Positions 1-6,514 of a DNA stretch of 17,657 bases are shown piece by piece. The stretch covers positions 1-17,657 of the forward strand of contig CAKTZA010000070.1 in assembly GCA_934635045.1 (NCBI GenBank), given 5' to 3'. The position numbers and the translations under genes are program-made. A model generated the notes under the pieces. That model did not search any database. It saw only the letters and a list, made by a program, of their open reading frames with translations, and had not been told where the DNA came from. Every line of letters starts with the position of its first letter. Within the stretch, counting starts at the first letter, position 1. The DNA is from an uncultured Kiritimatiellota bacterium (lineage in GTDB: Bacteria > Verrucomicrobiota > Kiritimatiellia > RFP12 > UBA1067).

Positions 1-34
<34 letters not shown>

Positions 35-35
35 A

Positions 36-1469
36 TGCCTCATCGGCTGTGACGGTGGCGCGGGGAGCCTGACGCTGGGCACGAATGCGCTCTTTCGGAC
101 GACGAAGAAGGCGAGCGTCCAGTACACGACGCCCCAAGGCAATGCGTTCTTCACGGCGGAGAATCCCTTTCCGACAACGGCGAAGATCTTCATTCACCTG
201 ATGGACGGCGCAAGCATCGACGGGCAGGTCATGGAATCGACGTTGACGTTTGGCGACGGAACGAAGCTCGCCTACGGGTCTTACGGAAGATTCGAGGGCA
301 TTACCGTGCAGCTCGACAGGGATGCGAACCTCAACTACTGTTCCTTCCAGCAGCGCAGCCGCCCGAACTGCCGCATCCTGTTCAACGGCGGCTATCTGCG
401 TCAGCAGTACTGGAACAACTCGTGTACGGCGACGCTGTTTTCGGGCATCAATTGGTATGAAGACAAGGTTGCCGGTGCGCAATGGTACCTGACGGGGACG
501 AACCAGCACGACATCATCATCCAGCGCGATGCCTACGCGAACGCCGTCTTCCACCTGTCGAGCGGCGGCAGTCGTTTCACGCTGGACGGTGACGGCGGAT
601 TCGTGATTCGCGGCACGGCAGGGCGGAATACGCTTGCGGCCATTGCAGACGTCTCGCGTCTCGTCGATGAGCCCCATGCGCCGACGAAAGACTGGATTGC
701 CATGAAATTCCCCGGCCGCATCGCCCTGGAAGACCGAATCTGGGTGCGCCTGGCCGCGTGGGGCACGGGTGCGAGAGACCCCGGCGCGCCGCGTTCGGAC
801 TTCTTCCCCGACGGCTCGACGCTCGTGATCGGCCCCAACGCCGGCATCGACCTGTATGGCGCGGACATCACCAACGCGACAATCATGGCCGAGGGTTCGC
901 TCGTCAACGGCAGCACGAACGTCTCGACGCTTGTGATGGGAGGCGACGCCGACGGCCGACTGGAGACGCTCGGCACGAACATCGTCGTCCGCAAGTCGGG
1001 GACGGGCTGCCTGACGCTCGGCACGAACTGCGTGGATGTCGCGTCTGTCAAGGTCGCCGCCGGCAGCCTCGCAATCGACGGGAAGGACGCGGAAAACTCC
1101 GCCGCGCGCATACGTGACCTGACGCTTGGAGCTGGCGTCGTGTGCACGACGACAGTCAGCGCCGTCGGGCGCACGGTCGCCGTGAAGAACCTGACGCTGG
1201 ACGCGACGGCGACCGTCGCGCTCGACCGGTTCGCGCCGGAGGCGGACGGCACGCTGGATCTGCTCAACGGCGAATACACGCTGTCCCCAACGCCGGTGGC
1301 GTTGCCGTTCACGGCCACGCGAATCGTCGCGCGCCAGAACCTCAGGGGCTGGACGCTGCTCTTTGACGGCGAGGTGCAGGGAGCCGTGGGCGCGGCGGCG
1401 CCGGCGATCAGCTGGCATAACGGAAGCCTGACGCTGGGGCGGTGGGGGATGCTGTGGCTGCTGCGATGA
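36..1469 (+). CDS. C-terminal part of a beta-strand-rich surface/exported protein
   Basis: The frame is open from the left edge to TGA at 1467-1469, so the N-terminus is missing; ATG at 201 is only an internal methionine. About 477 residues are visible. The sequence is rich in Gly, Thr, Ala and Val and alternates short hydrophobic strands with polar turns. LGTN occurs three times (LTLGTNA, ETLGTNI, LTLGTNC), a pattern typical of parallel beta-helix or autotransporter-passenger-like proteins. It ends in a hydrophobic stretch, WGMLWLLR. I see no catalytic motif and no PEP-CTERM or LPXTG sorting signal. Its stop overlaps the start of the next gene (ATGA, 1466-1469), so the two are probably translationally coupled in one operon with the CBM9-like/TIM-barrel protein and the SGNH hydrolase. 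A role in adhesion or polysaccharide binding is inference only. Confidence 0.7.
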   Translation, partial: CLIGCDGGAGSLTLGTNALFRTTKKASVQYTTPQGNAFFTAENPFPTTAKIFIHLMDGASIDGQVMESTLTFGDGTKLAYGSYGRFEGITVQLDRDANLNYCSFQQRSRPNCRILFNGGYLRQQYWNNSCTATLFSGINWYEDKVAGAQWYLTGTNQHDIIIQRDAYANAVFHLSSGGSRFTLDGDGGFVIRGTAGRNTLAAIADVSRLVDEPHAPTKDWIAMKFPGRIALEDRIWVRLAAWGTGARDPGAPRSDFFPDGSTLVIGPNAGIDLYGADITNATIMAEGSLVNGSTNVSTLVMGGDADGRLETLGTNIVVRKSGTGCLTLGTNCVDVASVKVAAGSLAIDGKDAENSAARIRDLTLGAGVVCTTTVSAVGRTVAVKNLTLDATATVALDRFAPEADGTLDLLNGEYTLSPTPVALPFTATRIVARQNLRGWTLLFDGEVQGAVGAAAPAISWHNGSLTLGRWGMLWLLR

Positions 1470-3970
1470 AAACGATCATGTTCCTGCTGATGGCGACGGT
1501 GGCGGCGTCCGCAGGTGCGGATGAGCCGGCCCTGTCGGCGAACTATTCGCGTGTCCCGATTCCCGAATATCGCGCCGTGCCGCCGGGAAACGGCGCGGAG
1601 GTCCTGCTCCTGAATGCGAACGGACTGGCGAAGACGGAGCGGTTCAAGGTCGCGGACGCGATGGATGCGCAGGTGTTTGGGCAGATGAACCCTGCCGCCG
1701 CGAAGTTCGTCGAGGCGGCGTCGTCCGCCGCGCTGTCGATTTCGGGGGAGACGGTGACGTTCGTCGTCGACTGCCCCGTGCCCGAAGGCATGGAGATGTC
1801 TCGCACGTCCGACGTCTGGAGCGGAGATCTCGTCATGGTGTTCGTCCGTCCGCGCGCCGACCAGCCGCACTACTTCTGCTACTGCGTCAATGCGACCGGG
1901 CGCACGGCGGCAGACCGGTTCGGCGTGCCGCGCGGCGACTGGCGGTCGCGGGCGAAGCTGTCCGTCAAGCCGACGGCGCGCGGCTTCCGCGCGTCGGTCG
2001 CCGTGCCGGTCGCCGAGATCTTCGGCGACGCGCCGCCCCGGCCCGGCGACACGTTCGGCGTCAACTTCATCCGCAACGGGCAGACCTGCGGCGGACATTC
2101 GGCGTGGGCGACGAAGGGCGGGCTCTTCAACGACGTGAAGTGGACGTTCGGCACGGCCGTCTTCGGCGGGGCGAAACCCTATTTCGAACGGCGGCTTGCG
2201 GACGCCCGGACGCGCGGTGCGTCTGTCGCGGACGGGGCGGCGGCCCAGGCGGTGGTGGACGCGGCCTGTCAGGCCGTCGAGACGGCGGTTGCCGCGCACG
2301 GGGACGACCCGGCGGCGTTTGCGTCGCTGGAGCGGATGTTCGGCGAACTGGAGCAGGCGTTTCTCTCGGTCGCGCAGAAGGGGCGTCCGCTGCTCGTCTA
2401 TTCGTCACCCCGCATCTGGAGCAATGCGCCGGGGCCGGATCTCGCGTCGCGTCCGCTGGAGCGGATTCGCCTGCGCGCGCCGCGCAACACGCGCCGCGTG
2501 ACGGCGTTCGCGATCGCCAACTTCGGCCATGAGCCGTTCGTCGGCAACCTCAAGTTCTTCGACCGCTTCGACGGATTCTACCGCACGGGGCGCTACCAGC
2601 CGCCGCCGAAGGACGGCGTCGCGCGGCGGTTCACGCTGCGCCGCGCGCTCGCGGTCAGCGACAGGGACGGGCGGGCGCTCTACGATCCGCTCGCGGAGCT
2701 GCCGCTCGGCTCGGCCGTCGAGGTCGCGCCGGGCAAGTCCCTGCCGGTCTTCGCCGAGCTCGATACGCACGGCCTCGCGCCGGGGCGGCGTGAGGCGACC
2801 CTGGTTCTGCGGAGCGCGACGGCGGGCTTCCCGGACGCGCGCATCGCCGTGGAGGTGACGGTGACGGACGACGACCTCGATGCCGTGCCGACGGATCGGG
2901 CGGGCTACACGCATCTCGCGACGTCGTTCGGCGCGGACGGATGCCCGGTCGTCGCGCCGGCGACGAACTGCGTGCGGCGGCTGGTCGCGCGCGGGTATAA
3001 CGTCGTCCTGCTTTCGCGCATCGACGACCTCTACCCGACGTGCGACGCGAACGGCGTCTGGCAGCGGCCGAGCTATGCCGTCACGGATCGCTACATTGAT
3101 GCCTGGGTCGCGGGCGGGCTCGATCCCCGGCGCATGAAGCTCTGGCCGTATCTCGGCATCGAGCGCGAGACGCGCGCATGGCGCGGGCTGCGCGACGCGA
3201 CGGGCGCGCGCGTGCCGTTCGGGACGCCGCTGTACGACGAGGGGCTGCGTGCGCTCGTGCGCTTCTTCGCCGAACACGTGCAGGCGCGCTACGGCATCGG
3301 ACGGGATCGCATCATCTGGTATCCTGTGGACGAGGCCAACGGAGACCCGAACGATCCGGCGCTCCAGTCGTCCGCCTCGCGCGAACTGCACGCGGGACGG
3401 GTCATCCGTGCGGAGAACGCGGCGAATGTCCTCTTCTGGAATCCGCTGCCGAGCTTCATCAGCGGCAACAGCGCGGCGTTCCGGCAGGCGATGCGCGACT
3501 GCGCGATGCTCTTCGACATTCTCGAGCTCTACCGGCCGGCGACGACGCCGGAAGTTGTCGCGCTCGTGCGGGAACTCGGCGTCAAGGAGGTGTGGGGCTA
3601 TCACATCTCCGGCAAGTACACGGGCGCCGACGCCTACCGCAACGCCGTCTGGCGCCATTTGCGCGACGGCTTTCGCGAGACGATGGCCTACTGGCACCTG
3701 GACGAGAGCGCGGCGTTCGACGCGCGGCCGCAGCATCCGTATGGGACGTGCTACGTCGACTGGGACGCGGACGAGCTGATGCTCTCGCGCCGCCAGCTCG
3801 CGGCGGACATGGCCGCCGAGGAGGGGCGGCTCGTCAACTACCTGCGGCAGAAGGCGAAGGACGATCCGGCGAAGCGCGCCCGAATCGACGCGCTCGTGAA
3901 GGCGGCGGCGGACGACGGGCGCATGGCGGCGATGGATGCCGCGCTTGAGCAGCTGCTGGAGCTGCTGTAA
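1466..3970 (+). CDS. Exported CBM9-like + DUF4091-like TIM-barrel protein, putative glycoside hydrolase
   Basis: The product is 834 residues from ATG 1466. I prefer this start to GTG 1442 because it gives an ATGA overlap with the upstream stop and puts a Sec signal peptide (MKTIMFLLMATVAASAGA) exactly at the N-terminus. Residues about 60-240 resemble the CBM9/DOMON-like carbohydrate-binding fold: the segment from DVWSGD (116-121) runs through an FCYCVNATG strand, then a VAVPVAEIFG strand and FGVNFIRN. Residues about 390-480 look like a beta sandwich. Residues about 485-770 look like a TIM barrel, with IIWYPVDEAN carrying acidic D622-E623, the place where DUF4091-type proteins have a YPxDEP-like motif. 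A Lys/Ala-rich helical tail follows. The likely role is binding or cleaving an extracellular glycan. The exact family and substrate cannot be read from sequence alone. It lies 32 bp upstream of an SGNH hydrolase in the same direction. Confidence 0.75.
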   Translation: MKTIMFLLMATVAASAGADEPALSANYSRVPIPEYRAVPPGNGAEVLLLNANGLAKTERFKVADAMDAQVFGQMNPAAAKFVEAASSAALSISGETVTFVVDCPVPEGMEMSRTSDVWSGDLVMVFVRPRADQPHYFCYCVNATGRTAADRFGVPRGDWRSRAKLSVKPTARGFRASVAVPVAEIFGDAPPRPGDTFGVNFIRNGQTCGGHSAWATKGGLFNDVKWTFGTAVFGGAKPYFERRLADARTRGASVADGAAAQAVVDAACQAVETAVAAHGDDPAAFASLERMFGELEQAFLSVAQKGRPLLVYSSPRIWSNAPGPDLASRPLERIRLRAPRNTRRVTAFAIANFGHEPFVGNLKFFDRFDGFYRTGRYQPPPKDGVARRFTLRRALAVSDRDGRALYDPLAELPLGSAVEVAPGKSLPVFAELDTHGLAPGRREATLVLRSATAGFPDARIAVEVTVTDDDLDAVPTDRAGYTHLATSFGADGCPVVAPATNCVRRLVARGYNVVLLSRIDDLYPTCDANGVWQRPSYAVTDRYIDAWVAGGLDPRRMKLWPYLGIERETRAWRGLRDATGARVPFGTPLYDEGLRALVRFFAEHVQARYGIGRDRIIWYPVDEANGDPNDPALQSSASRELHAGRVIRAENAANVLFWNPLPSFISGNSAAFRQAMRDCAMLFDILELYRPATTPEVVALVRELGVKEVWGYHISGKYTGADAYRNAVWRHLRDGFRETMAYWHLDESAAFDARPQHPYGTCYVDWDADELMLSRRQLAADMAAEEGRLVNYLRQKAKDDPAKRARIDALVKAAADDGRMAAMDAALEQLLELL

Positions 3971-4002
3971 GAAAGAACGGCTTTCAGGAAGGAAACAGGC
4001 GG

Positions 4003-5076
4003 ATGAAACGGATGAATGCGGTCGGCGCCCTGATGGGGGCTGCCGTGTGTGTCGGCTCGGCGTGTGCGGTCGCTGTGGAACAGACGGACGAATGGGCCTG
4101 GCACGACGCTGGCGCGTTCCTCTGCGGAAAGGGCTTTGCGCGCACGACGCATCCCTACGGACGTCTTGATCCCGCCGACACGAATCGCCTGACGTCAGGC
4201 GTGCGCTGGCATGGGCTCGACTCGGCCGGCCTCTGCCTGCGCTTTCGGACAGACTCGCGTCGGCTGGCGATTCAGTGGCAGGTGATGAAGAAGTACGAGT
4301 TCGGCAACATGAACCGCTTTGCGAACGGCGGAATCGACGTCTATCGCCGTACGGCGGACGGCTGGCATTTCGTCGGCGCAAAGGGCGGCGTCCACGGAAA
4401 GACGAATGAGCTGGCGGTGGCGTGGCGGCCCGGCGACGAAGCCCTCGTCTACCTGCCGCTCTACAACGGGGCCGTTGACGTGCGCGTGGGGCTTCGGCCG
4501 GGCGCACGGGCCGAGGCGTGCGGCGAACGCGGCAAGCCAGTCGTCTTCTACGGCACGTCCATCACGCAGGGCGGCTGCGCGTCGCGTCCGGGCATGGCGT
4601 ACACGGCGATTCTCCAGCGTCGGCTGGACGTGCCGGTCGTCAACATGGGCTTTTCGGGGGCGGGCTGCATGGAGGTCGAAATGGCCGAGACGCTCGCGAA
4701 GATCGACGCGGCGGCCTATGTCGTCGACACGATGTGGAACATCGGCGTCAGCACGGTTCGCCAGGGGACGTATGAGCGGTTTGTCCGTCGCCTCCGTGCG
4801 CAGCGTCCGGACGTGCCGATCCTGCTGGTGAACGACTATCGGTTCGACCGCCACGGGACGCAGACGGAAAAAGGCGCGGCGACCGAGGCGCTGTTCGCGC
4901 GCCTTCGTGCGGAGTCCGCGTTCGCGAAGGGGTTTGCGCTCGTGGACGGCTCAGACCTGTACGATGGGGAAGGCAACGGAACCGTCGACGGCACGCATCC
5001 AGACTCCATTGGCATGCAGCGCCTCGCGGACGTCATCGGCCCTCGTCTCGCGCCCCTACTGCACACGGCTCGGTAG
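4003..5076 (+). CDS. Exported SGNH/GDSL-type hydrolase (Lipase_GDSL_3-like, with N-terminal beta domain)
   Basis: The product is 357 residues with a signal peptide ending near CAVAVEQ (about residue 26). An AGGAAGGA ribosome-binding site at 3986-3993 supports ATG 4003. Residues about 30-170 form a beta-rich domain like the one that precedes the catalytic domain in GxDLY/SGNH two-domain proteins. The catalytic part shows all SGNH blocks: block I YGTSITQGG with nucleophile S186, block II NMGFSG with G216, block III DTMWN with N246, and block V DGTHPD with D329 and H332. The family removes acyl groups, usually acetyl esters, from carbohydrates. Acting on a decorated polysaccharide alongside the upstream CBM9-like protein is a reasonable inference. 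It is the last gene of the 36-5076 operon; a terminator-like hairpin follows at 5142. Confidence 0.88.
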   Translation: MKRMNAVGALMGAAVCVGSACAVAVEQTDEWAWHDAGAFLCGKGFARTTHPYGRLDPADTNRLTSGVRWHGLDSAGLCLRFRTDSRRLAIQWQVMKKYEFGNMNRFANGGIDVYRRTADGWHFVGAKGGVHGKTNELAVAWRPGDEALVYLPLYNGAVDVRVGLRPGARAEACGERGKPVVFYGTSITQGGCASRPGMAYTAILQRRLDVPVVNMGFSGAGCMEVEMAETLAKIDAAAYVVDTMWNIGVSTVRQGTYERFVRRLRAQRPDVPILLVNDYRFDRHGTQTEKGAATEALFARLRAESAFAKGFALVDGSDLYDGEGNGTVDGTHPDSIGMQRLADVIGPRLAPLLHTAR

Positions 5077-5141
5077 TGCAAGGTTTTTCGTCTGGCGGGT
5101 TGCCGTAAAATCTCATCGCTTTCGGCAAATGAGAATCTGAT

Positions 5142-5166
5142 GCGGAATTCTTTTCCGCTGTTTTGT
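5142..5166 (+). terminator. Terminator-like hairpin after the SGNH operon
   Basis: GCGGAA (5142-5147) and TTCCGC (5153-5158) form a perfect 6-bp stem with a TTCTT loop, followed by the T-rich tract TGTTTTGT (5159-5166). It lies 65 bp after the SGNH hydrolase stop, at a plausible operon end. The stem is short and the T-tract is interrupted, so this is only a moderate call. Confidence 0.4.
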
Positions 5167-5612
5167 CTATGAACATATGCCCTTGCGGAGGGATCGTTCG
5201 TGAGGGGATTTGGGCAGGGGATTGCATTGAGGTTCGGTCGAGGTTTAGAGTGGATGAAGAGTCTGCGACGCTGAACGCGGAGGATTCTGAGAAACGGAGG
5301 CACGGAGAGGGTGGGGAAGTTTTAGACAGGAGTGACGACAAGATCGGTGGCGTAGAGACAGACTTTTCAAATCCTGTGAATCCTGTCGAAGGAACTCCGC
5401 GCCTCCCCTCCTCCAACAACTCCGTGTTCAGCGACAGCAACTCCACCCCCGGCTACCTCCTCACGCGCGTCGGGACAAACGAGGTCTTCTCCTTCGGCCC
5501 TCCCGACGGTGCGACCGTCTGCGCCGACGGGCGCGCGTTCGACGCGGCGAATGACTGGGTTTATCTCGTCTTCACGAACTGGGCATTTTCGTTCGGCGCA
5601 GACAAGGGATAA
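5163..5612 (+). pseudogene. Truncated duplicate of the RHS protein N-terminal domain
   Basis: An open frame of 149 codons (TTG 5163, or ATG 5169) ends at TAA 5610-5612. From about 5259 to 5608 it is a diverged copy of 6744-7040 in the large RHS gene. Both share ESATLN, a Ser-rich repeat-derived linker, LLTRVGTNE or VLTRVGTNE, then ATVCAD, RAF, DWVYL and FTNWAFSFGAD. The similarity stops abruptly at the GCAGAC(A)AGGG motif. The copy lacks the two membrane helices at its front and everything after the first beta strands of the domain. Its first 25 or so residues (MSMNICPCGG...) match nothing else in the window. I read it as a remnant of a second RHS gene left by recombination. Its linker is about 110 bp longer than that of the intact gene. 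Confidence 0.65.
5259..5445. repeat. Short dispersed-repeat cluster (ACGGAG and AATCCTGTGAATCCTGT types)
   Basis: This stretch contains GAGTCTGCGACGCTGAACGC, then GGAGGCACGGAGAGG, then AAATCCTGTGAATCCTGTCG, then CTCCGTGTTCAGCGACAGC. The first and last blocks recur inside the large RHS gene at 6744-6842. The ACGGAG and AATCCTGT motifs resemble reiterated sequences scattered through many large environmental bacterial genomes. That comparison is from general knowledge and has not been searched. Confidence 0.5.
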
Positions 5613-5716
5613 TCTACTACCTCAACCCGACGCCGAACGACCGCAATCTTGAATTTGACCGCAAGACGAATCTCAACCGCGCTGACAAGAAATGGCCGGA
5701 TACCTTTGCGCCGTGA
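5606..5716 (+). pseudogene. Orphan coding tail of an unidentified gene
   Basis: Immediately after the RHS N-terminal remnant stops, a different frame reads 36 clean codons (GIIYYLNPTPNDRN, then EFDRKTNLNRADKKW, then PDTFAP) and ends at TGA 5714-5716. The composition looks like a real protein C-terminus, but there is no start codon and no upstream continuation. The junction at 5606-5612 is where two unrelated genes appear to have been fused by deletion or recombination. I do not recognise the family. Confidence 0.4.
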
Positions 5717-5734
5717 CCGAAGTCAGTTGCGGCG

Positions 5735-5764
5735 TTGAGTTTGGTACGGCATCTGTGATATACT
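5735..5764 (+). promoter_or_regulatory. Probable sigma70-type promoter with extended -10
   Basis: TTGAGT (5735-5740), an 18-bp spacer and TGATATACT, whose -10 hexamer TATACT is at 5759-5764 with the upstream TG of an extended -10. It sits in the gene-free interval about 150 bp before the 195-residue protein and the RHS gene, and is the best candidate promoter for that transcription unit. Confidence 0.45.
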
Positions 5765-5790
5765 TCCCTCATGCGTGATAGGAGAGAGGG

Positions 5791-5886
5791 ATGACGATGA
5801 AACGACAGCGATTGCCGCAAGCCAGTTCTATATGCGAAACAGAGCCAGTGCGCTTCAATGGTTTCTCCGATGAAATACAAGGTTGA
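5791..5886 (+). CDS. Possible 31-residue small ORF or leader
   Basis: ATG 5791 follows a GGAGAGAGGG purine tract at 5781-5790 and encodes 31 residues beginning MTMKRQRLPQAS, stopping at TGA 5884-5886. It lies just downstream of the extended -10 promoter. A second tiny frame, ATG 5870 (MKYKVEISESL), overlaps it and also stops within 12 codons; its start resembles ParE/RelE-like N-termini. Both may be debris of a degraded gene, possibly a toxin-antitoxin pair, rather than functional peptides. Confidence 0.2.
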   Translation: MTMKRQRLPQASSICETEPVRFNGFSDEIQG

Positions 5887-5911
5887 GATCTCGGAGAGCC
5901 TTTGAGAACAC

Positions 5912-6499
5912 ATGAAGACCTTGCTCCTACCTGTCGCCGCCCTTGTGGTCGTTGCACCTGTTCTTGCCGATTCGTTCGTCCTGCCGCCGCAGGGCGAATC
6001 TCCGTTTGAGGACACGGAAGTCTCGACCAACATCGCCCTGTGCGCACTGGGTGATGGTGCGGGGTTTAAGGTGCTTGACCTCACGCTGTCTTTGTCCGGG
6101 ACGCCCACCAACTGTCTTCTGGTCACGTTCGGGCATGACGCGGACGGAAACGGCGTCCTCGACTTCTCCGAGACGGAGACCGTCTACGGCTGGCGGGCGG
6201 GACGCTGGTTCGCTGAGGACGTGCGGGGCTGGACGCGCATTCTTTCTGAGCCTGTCAGCGACACCGCCGCGCGCGAACTGCGCATCCATGTCGAGGCTGA
6301 TTCCCGCTTTCGGGCAAGGCGCGTCTCGCTGACATGCGGTGGCACGCCCGTGTTCGGCGAACTCGCCGCATCGCGTCCGGACTGGCTCTTGCGACGAGGC
6401 TGGAACATGGCGCGCGTAACGCGGCGCGGTACGGGGCTTCCGTCCGAGTGGGTCGCCTGTGAACGCGCGACCCTCGGGCTGGCCGTGTTCATCCGCTGA
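5912..6499 (+). CDS. Exported 195-residue protein with one EF-hand-like loop
   Basis: The N-terminus MKTLLLPVAALVVVAPVLAD is a clear Sec signal peptide with an AxA-like cleavage site near residue 19. A canonical calcium-loop pattern lies at residues 76-87 (DADGNGVLDFSE: D76, D78, N80, G81, D84, E87), as seen in dockerin or EF-hand loops. Only one loop is visible, so it is not a typical paired EF-hand. The rest is beta-strand-like and ends in a hydrophobic LGLAVFIR. I do not recognise a named family. Its stop is followed immediately by the AAGGAGG ribosome-binding site of the RHS gene, so the two are surely co-transcribed. An accessory or partner role for the RHS protein is inference. Its own ribosome-binding site (GGAGAG, 5893-5898) is 13 nt from ATG, rather far. 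Confidence 0.65.
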   Translation: MKTLLLPVAALVVVAPVLADSFVLPPQGESPFEDTEVSTNIALCALGDGAGFKVLDLTLSLSGTPTNCLLVTFGHDADGNGVLDFSETETVYGWRAGRWFAEDVRGWTRILSEPVSDTAARELRIHVEADSRFRARRVSLTCGGTPVFGELAASRPDWLLRRGWNMARVTRRGTGLPSEWVACERATLGLAVFIR

Positions 6500-6505
6500 A
6501 GGAGG
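6499..6505 (+). promoter_or_regulatory. Strong ribosome-binding site fixing the GTG start of the RHS gene
   Basis: AAGGAGG ends 9 nt before GTG 6515 and overlaps the stop codon of the preceding gene. No in-frame ATG lies near, so it decides the unusual GTG start and implies translational coupling. Confidence 0.75.
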
Positions 6506-6514
6506 CGAATCGCT

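Noticed and set aside
1442..1468. GTG 1442 as the start of the CBM9-like/TIM-barrel protein
   Set aside because: It adds eight residues before an otherwise ideal signal peptide, while ATG 1466 gives an ATGA overlap with the upstream stop.
533..2299. Long minus-strand open frame of 588 codons, and a similar one of 700 codons at 2405-4507
   Set aside because: Both are antisense to well-supported genes and consist of Arg/Pro/Ala-rich, low-order sequence typical of reverse frames in GC-rich DNA. No domain or signal peptide was seen.
5100..5134. Interlocking 6-bp stems TTGCCG/CGGCAA and TCTCAT/ATGAGA resembling a pseudoknot
   Set aside because: The second stem follows the first with no connecting loop, which does not suit an H-type pseudoknot. 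Short pairings like this can arise by chance; they may be alternative hairpins at most.
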